DNA from: Jaapia argillacea MUCL 33604
Lineage: Eukaryota > Basidiomycota > Agaricomycetes > Jaapiales > Jaapiaceae
Direction of reading: 5' to 3'
Assembly (NCBI GenBank): GCA_000697665.1
Contig: KL197742.1
Coordinates: forward strand, 12,192 to 76,191
DNA: 64,000 nt
The translations under genes were made by a program, and so were the position numbers. Under the pieces are notes generated by a model, which saw only the letters and a list, made by a program, of their open reading frames with translations, searched no databases and was not told the DNA's origin. Positions 59,401 through 64,000 of the stretch are shown in pieces (within the stretch, counting starts at the first letter, position 1; every line of letters begins with the position of its first letter).

Positions 59401-61300
59401 TTGCTCCATCGTTATCACCATCTCGGTAACATCACCGACATCAACAAATCAATCAGGTTGCGAGAGGATGCTGTGCGACTCACTCCTGATGGCCACCCTA
59501 ACAAGCCAAGCTATCTGAAAAACCTCGGAAATTCATTGCTCTGCTGTTTTGAGCATCTCGGTGACCAGGCCATTCTTGCACTGGCCATTGAGGCACTGTC
59601 CACCACTGCTCTGTTTAATGTGGGCTCTCCATCAGTTCGGTTTCGAGCTGGAATTGCATGGGCTCAACAGGCCCAGAAAATTCATCACACATCCCTGTTA
59701 ACGGCATATTCCACTTTGTTAACCCTCCTACCCCAATTTGCATGGCTAGGGCTCCCAATGCATGAACGCCATCGTGAACTCACAAAGGCAGGAAACCTGG
59801 CCAGAGATGCAGCATCGGCTGCAATTGAGGCTGGACAATTTGAAACTGCCATTGAATGGCTTGAGCAAGGACGGTCGGTTGTTTGGGGTCAGTTGTTGCA
59901 GCTACGCACTCCAATCGATGAACTCCGACATGTCCAACCCCAGCTGGCAGCTCGATTTACTCAGGTCTCGAATCGACTTCAGCAGACAAGCACCCCATTC
60001 CGTACATCTGAGGCTAGTGACCGCCACTCATTGGAAGAGGTCGCTCGGGAACATCGTCGACTCACTGCGGAGTGGGAAGTGATTTTGGGAGAGATTCGCG
60101 GAATCGAAGGTTTCGGCAGGTTTTTGTTGCCAAAGCCGTTCTCACAACTCAAAAGTGCTGCTCGTTCTGGCCCGGTCATCATCCTTAACATGAGCAATGC
60201 TCGATGCGATGCCCTTGTTTTGATGCCTGGCCTAGACGACGTGCTTCACATCCCTCTCCCCAATCTTACCCAAGCCGTTGCCGAAGCCCTACAGAATGAG
60301 CTCAATGACTTACTTTCCGAACCTGGTCGTCTGCCATCACAGTTGGAGAGGCCGGTCAGAAGGAAGCCACTGGCACTTGACTACAATTCAAAGTTCAAAA
60401 TGATCCTTGCCCGACTCTGGTCCGATGTGGTCAAACCTGTCCTGGATGCACTAGCCTTTACGGTTAGTATTTCATTTCCAATTCCTTGTGCTGTTCTTGG
60501 GATCTGACTCACTACAGTCTCCGCCCAGTAACCCTTCCCGTATTTGGTGGTGCCCAACTGGCCCACTTGCATTCCTTCCCATCCACGCCGCTGGCATTTA
60601 TGACGCCCCAGATCCTGGGAACTGCATCTCCGACTTTGTCATCTCGTCATACATACCAACGTTGAGCACGCTCATCGACAATCCCCAGGTTACCACACCA
60701 CACCCTTTCCAGCTGCTCGCTGTTGCCCAGCCAAATGCACCCCACCACAAGCCCCTTCCAGGGACTAGGAAAGAGCTCAAACTCATCGAAAATTGTGCTA
60801 AAGACATCCATTTTGTGGCTCTAATAGATGACACGGCCACCGTGGAGAATGTCCTTCGCCACATGGGCAAATCCACCTGGGTACACTTTGCGTGTCATGG
60901 GGTGCAAGATATTTCCAATCCCACCGATAGCGGCCTCATTCTTGCCAATGGATCTCGGTTGAAACTCTCCGAAATTATCAATCTTTCCCTGTCTCATGCT
61001 GAGTTGGCTTTTCTCTCCGCGTGCGAGACCGCTACCGGTTCCGATGATCTTTCCGAGGAGGCTGTTCACTTGGCGGCAGGGATGCTGTTGGCTGGTTATC
61101 GTGGAGTTATTGCGACAATGTGGACAATTGGAGACAGGGATGCTCCTCTGATTGCGGATGATGTTTATTCTCACATCTTGATGGGAGGAAAACCAGACTA
61201 TACCCAAGCTGCACTTGCTTTACATCAGGCGGTGCGGCGACTCCGTTCGCAAGGGGCATCCTTTCTCTCTTGGGTGCCATACATCCACATTGGGTTCTAA
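56466..61300 (+). CDS. TPR-CHAT protein 2 (C2-like, TPR array, CHAT peptidase)
   Basis: This has the same seven-exon structure as its paralogue (56466-56479, 56534-56550, 56599-56767, 56833-56960, 57021-57161, 57215-60462, 60518-61300), joining in phase to 1499 residues. The extra 48 residues are mainly one more repeat: 15 clear copies of the 42-residue unit plus a divergent leading one. One copy lacks a residue (TSDGPGKPG). Most units are nearly identical (NITDIDNSIRVQEDALQLTP). The CHAT domain keeps VHFACHGVQ (His1366) and AFLSACETATG (Cys1408), so activity is plausible. The N-terminal C2-like part is kept (AQIFLQLTLDGDVVYETLRG). Both genes look intact and could be expressed. The repeat surface is the natural candidate for ligand or partner recognition; that role is inference. 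Confidence 0.9.
57460..59560 (+). repeat. Highly homogeneous 126-bp tandem repeats, gene 2
   Basis: About 16 direct repeats of 126 bp have long identical runs between units (for example gacaattcaatcagggtgc and actcctgatggccaccctga occur again and again). Differences are concentrated at a few codons per unit. Such uniformity suggests recent amplification or gene conversion. Confidence 0.9.
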
Positions 61301-61799
61301 TGGCAGCCCGAAACGATGTTGGGATGGTTGATTTCCCCGATGACAGTGTGGGTGTTGGTACTAAGGCTCCCTCACTAAGTACGATAGCACTAGTACTTGG
61401 TCCCTTTTTGTGCTGGACTTTTTTTGGATTGTAGCGTGGATGTATGTCTGTTGTAGTATCTCTCTTGAAGTGTTCGTCGATCTGTCACGGTGTGTAGGCC
61501 AAGCTGAATGAAAAGTAACGACTCGGCTGGAATTTCGGTATGGTTTGGTTTGGTTAGGAGTGAGGTTATTCACGATGTTGAGCAACACTGACTTGGCTGC
61601 ATTGTTTCGTCGGGTTGACAATCGGTCGACCAACGAACTCATTGCAACGAGTATCGTCACAGGCTGTGCACGTCATCCTAGTATTGTGGAGGCACGGATG
61701 AGATTTTCAGAGGCTCCGAACCGTTTGTAAGTTAGAAGCAGACTCAACCGTTCAACAGAATCGACTCTGGTGTGATTGCGATCGGGGCTTTCTGACTTT
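61301..61799. other. 3' region of CHAT gene 2
   Basis: The first 250 bp parallel the region after CHAT gene 1 and are probably 3' UTR. Further on, a 61-codon plus-strand frame (61545-61730) has no recognisable content. Confidence 0.5.
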
Positions 61800-63245
61800 C
61801 GCCCCATTCAGCCGACAGTCTCGAGGAGGGAGATAGCTGAATGCAAGAGACAAGAATAAGTGCTGCTGCTACAGGACTCAACCCAATTGATCGACGAGGG
61901 CCCCACTCGTCCTAACAAATTCATTGTACACATTCAACGTCGGGAGCACCACCGCTGTTTGCAACCTATTGTTGGGTATCGCAATTTCGGAAAACGGGCC
62001 TAAGACGCGGCGGAGACATGACTTCGAGAGTTTGTACAGGAGAAAGAGATGCGACTTGAGCGATCGATGCATTTCGTCGACGCGACGGAGGGAGGTGAGG
62101 CATCTGGAGGGTTCTGGATGAAGCCAGTACGAGCGAAGGAGTCTATCGTATTACGGAATTGAAGTTAAGATGAATTAAGATGAGACGGAGGGTGAATGAC
62201 GTACCAAGAAGGATTCAACTCTTCTTCCCCTACAACCTCTCCATTCAACCGCAGTGCACTGACCCCGCCCGCACCTTCGCAACCTAGTTATGCCTGATTT
62301 CTTGAAACTCCCACCAGAACGCGATGTCTGAGCTAGTTTGGATAGCGTTGTGAGAGGGTTGCTTGAGGAAATGATAGACTGCGTATTGCTGGACGGTAGA
62401 GGTGGGTGGGTGATCGAAGCAGAAATGAAAAGAGAAGAAGGGCAGACCTAGCAGCTCGTCTTCCGTTTTGAATCCAGGGTGTTTTTATCTGGTGCTGGGT
62501 AGCTTTCCCTCGATTCCAAGATCGAGTCTGCCACTTCTTCTGACGACTCGTCGACACCCCGACCTCCAGATTATGTCCCTGCTCAAAATAAACTCGCATG
62601 AACGCCGGAGGGTGGATGGAAGAGAAGAGAGAGCGTACCAGATGGCTTTGAACCGGAATGTCTGTCGTCTATTGTCCAGCGCTAAATAGTCCATCTTAGC
62701 CACACTGTACCCTGATAAATGGTTCCTGCCCACGCGTCCATCGCCATCTTTCGAAGCAGGAGGCGCCCACTTCAAAACATACATCGGAGTCACCTCCATC
62801 CGACAAGCCATAGATATACGAATGAAGAGCACGGAAGTTGGAAGAAGAGGGAGGGGCGTGGAGGATCGTCGTGTATTTTGGACGAGTGAGGGTTTTGGGG
62901 TGGATATGGTCGAAGGGGAGGGTTTTCGGTTTCGATTTTGAAGCGCTATAGATACAGGCCAAATCGTCAACGGTCGTTCTAAGTCTTAACGGCAGAACGA
63001 CAGCTTACCTCGTCCCAGAAGTTTGAGAACCGTTAGATGCCTCTGCCCACTGCCAACCTGACCACCCCATTCACCCTCTCCCCTTACCAGCCAACCGGGC
63101 CCAATTACTATGTACCTTGTCCACATCGACACATTCTCGCCCTCCCTCCCATCTTCGACTCTGCGCATCCATATACCACTGAAAGTGAAACAAAGGCTCC
63201 AACTTGGCAGTGGGTGCAACGCCAAATGTGTGTCCACCACGTTTT
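61800..63245 (-). pseudogene. Decayed UGGT fragment, copy 2
   Basis: Minus-strand matches to UGGT run in parental order: LYKLSKSCLRRVLG near 62.0 kb (parent 38.8 kb), the region near 62.1-62.6 kb (parent 40.6-41.1 kb), [18 protein letters not shown] near 62.9 kb (parent 41.4 kb), and HLALHPLPSWSLCF near 63.2 kb (parent about 41.75 kb). The middle is largely deleted compared with copy 1 (49.9-51.7 kb). No functional product is expected. Confidence 0.8.
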
Positions 63246-63430
63246 CTGTTGGATTAGTTCAATAACCTCGCTCTGTGAGAGTGAGGTACAGCCTGTGATC
63301 ATATACATGGAAGGAAATCTCACCTGTATGACTGTGTTGTTCCGAGCTCAAAGCACAAGGTAACCACTGGCAAATCGTTCAGGGCCCAGATGGCCGGCCC
63401 TCTCCCATCCAACGGAACAGATCCAATGAA

Positions 63431-63948
63431 TTAGACTCGTCCCAACGCATCGCGACGCCCCATACTACCAGGCCCTAGCCCATCAATCAAATTCTGCCTT
63501 GACTCCAATCTCTGCTGTGTATTTAGGTCCTCGCTCTCTACGAACTCTTGGCTTTGTGATTTAGTCGGACCTTTGAGTTGGAAGCATCGAGCCTGAGCTC
63601 TCCTGTTCAATGCGAAAATGTCGGGGTGCAAGAAGCTCGGGCTGAACAATGGGAGAGTGATCATCCCCATATCCGTTGAAGGAGGATGGAGAAGATTAGG
63701 ATGATGCACAATTGGAATATGAGGACGATGAAACGTACTGAAGTAGACCTGGGTACTGATGGCATGGCCCGTCTGGCCATTTGTTAGTTCGACGGCATAG
63801 TATACAGACCTACAAGTCACAATCAAACCTCCTTGGCTGTGCCCAACATTGGGTGCACTATGTAGATGGGGAGGGCTCACTGAATGAAGATAGTGACGAT
63901 GATAAAGGCAAGACACAAGGTTCGACGGGTGTTCTTCTCGATAGCCAT
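63431..63948 (-). CDS. Small protein with one N-terminal hydrophobic segment
   Basis: Two exons (63948-63881, 63809-63431) join in phase to 148 residues. The start, MAIEKNTRRTLCLAFIIVTI, is a basic stretch followed by a hydrophobic segment of about 18 residues, suggesting a signal anchor or signal peptide. The rest is Pro/His/Gln-rich (IPIVHHPNLLHPP) with no recognised domain. A second intron within the large exon is possible. The last codons coincide with the right border of the duplicated block. The neighbour upstream is outside the window. Moderately confident that it is a gene; function unknown. Confidence 0.45.
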
Positions 63949-64000
63949 GGCCCTCGACAACCCTGTATCCTGTCGACGGAAGAAGTAGCGTTTGACTCGA

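Larger units (their letters stand above)
54388..63455. repeat. Segmental duplication, copy 2
   Basis: This second copy of the block seen at 42.47-51.77 kb is offset by about 11.7 kb. Its right edge lies inside the last codons of the small gene at 63.4-63.9 kb. Copy 1 carries the same last 24 bp and then diverges, so the neighbour's end was captured in the duplication. Confidence 0.85.

Overview
This is nuclear DNA of a basidiomycete fungus, most likely an Agaricomycete. The genes have many short introns (about 45-90 bp, GT..AG) and very small exons. The protein set is fungal: RPB10, NMD3, condensin, separase, a PIP5K and UGGT. F-box proteins, a trypsin-fold protein and TPR-CHAT proteins point to a mushroom-forming lineage. 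No species can be named. No rRNA, tRNA or CRISPR array was recognised. All exon models were read by eye from frame and splice signals.

Layout. (1) 0-8 kb is accessory and eroded: a decayed copy of the F-box/PH-gene block fused to an old-yellow-enzyme fragment, a Ser-rich minisatellite, a possible short element with inverted repeats, an intact trypsin-like gene (4.9-6.6 kb) and an F-box pseudogene. (2) 8-42 kb is a dense housekeeping block: PH-domain protein (+), condensin CND1/YCS4 (+), PIP5K (-), separase (-), NMD3 (-), F-box protein (-), RPB10 (+), a conserved-looking unknown protein (+) and UGGT (-). (3) 42.4-63.5 kb is two copies of a 9.1-9.3 kb block, separated by about 2.6 kb of poorly coding DNA. 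Each block holds, in order, a short fragment of unknown origin (-), a condensin fragment (-) joined to a PH-gene fragment (-), an intact seven-exon TPR-CHAT gene (+), and a decayed UGGT fragment (-). (4) A small gene with one hydrophobic segment closes the window.

The most notable content is the pair of TPR-CHAT genes (1451 and 1499 residues). Each model has an N-terminal C2-like segment, 14 or 15 clear copies of a 42-residue TPR-type repeat plus a divergent leading copy, and a C-terminal CHAT peptidase domain with intact His and Cys. This is the layout of a sensor-protease, and the repeat array of the second gene is strikingly homogeneous. They sit in a patch of DNA built from broken copies of genes that are intact elsewhere in the window. 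The scrambled fragments share deletion junctions, so their relative order of formation can be read.
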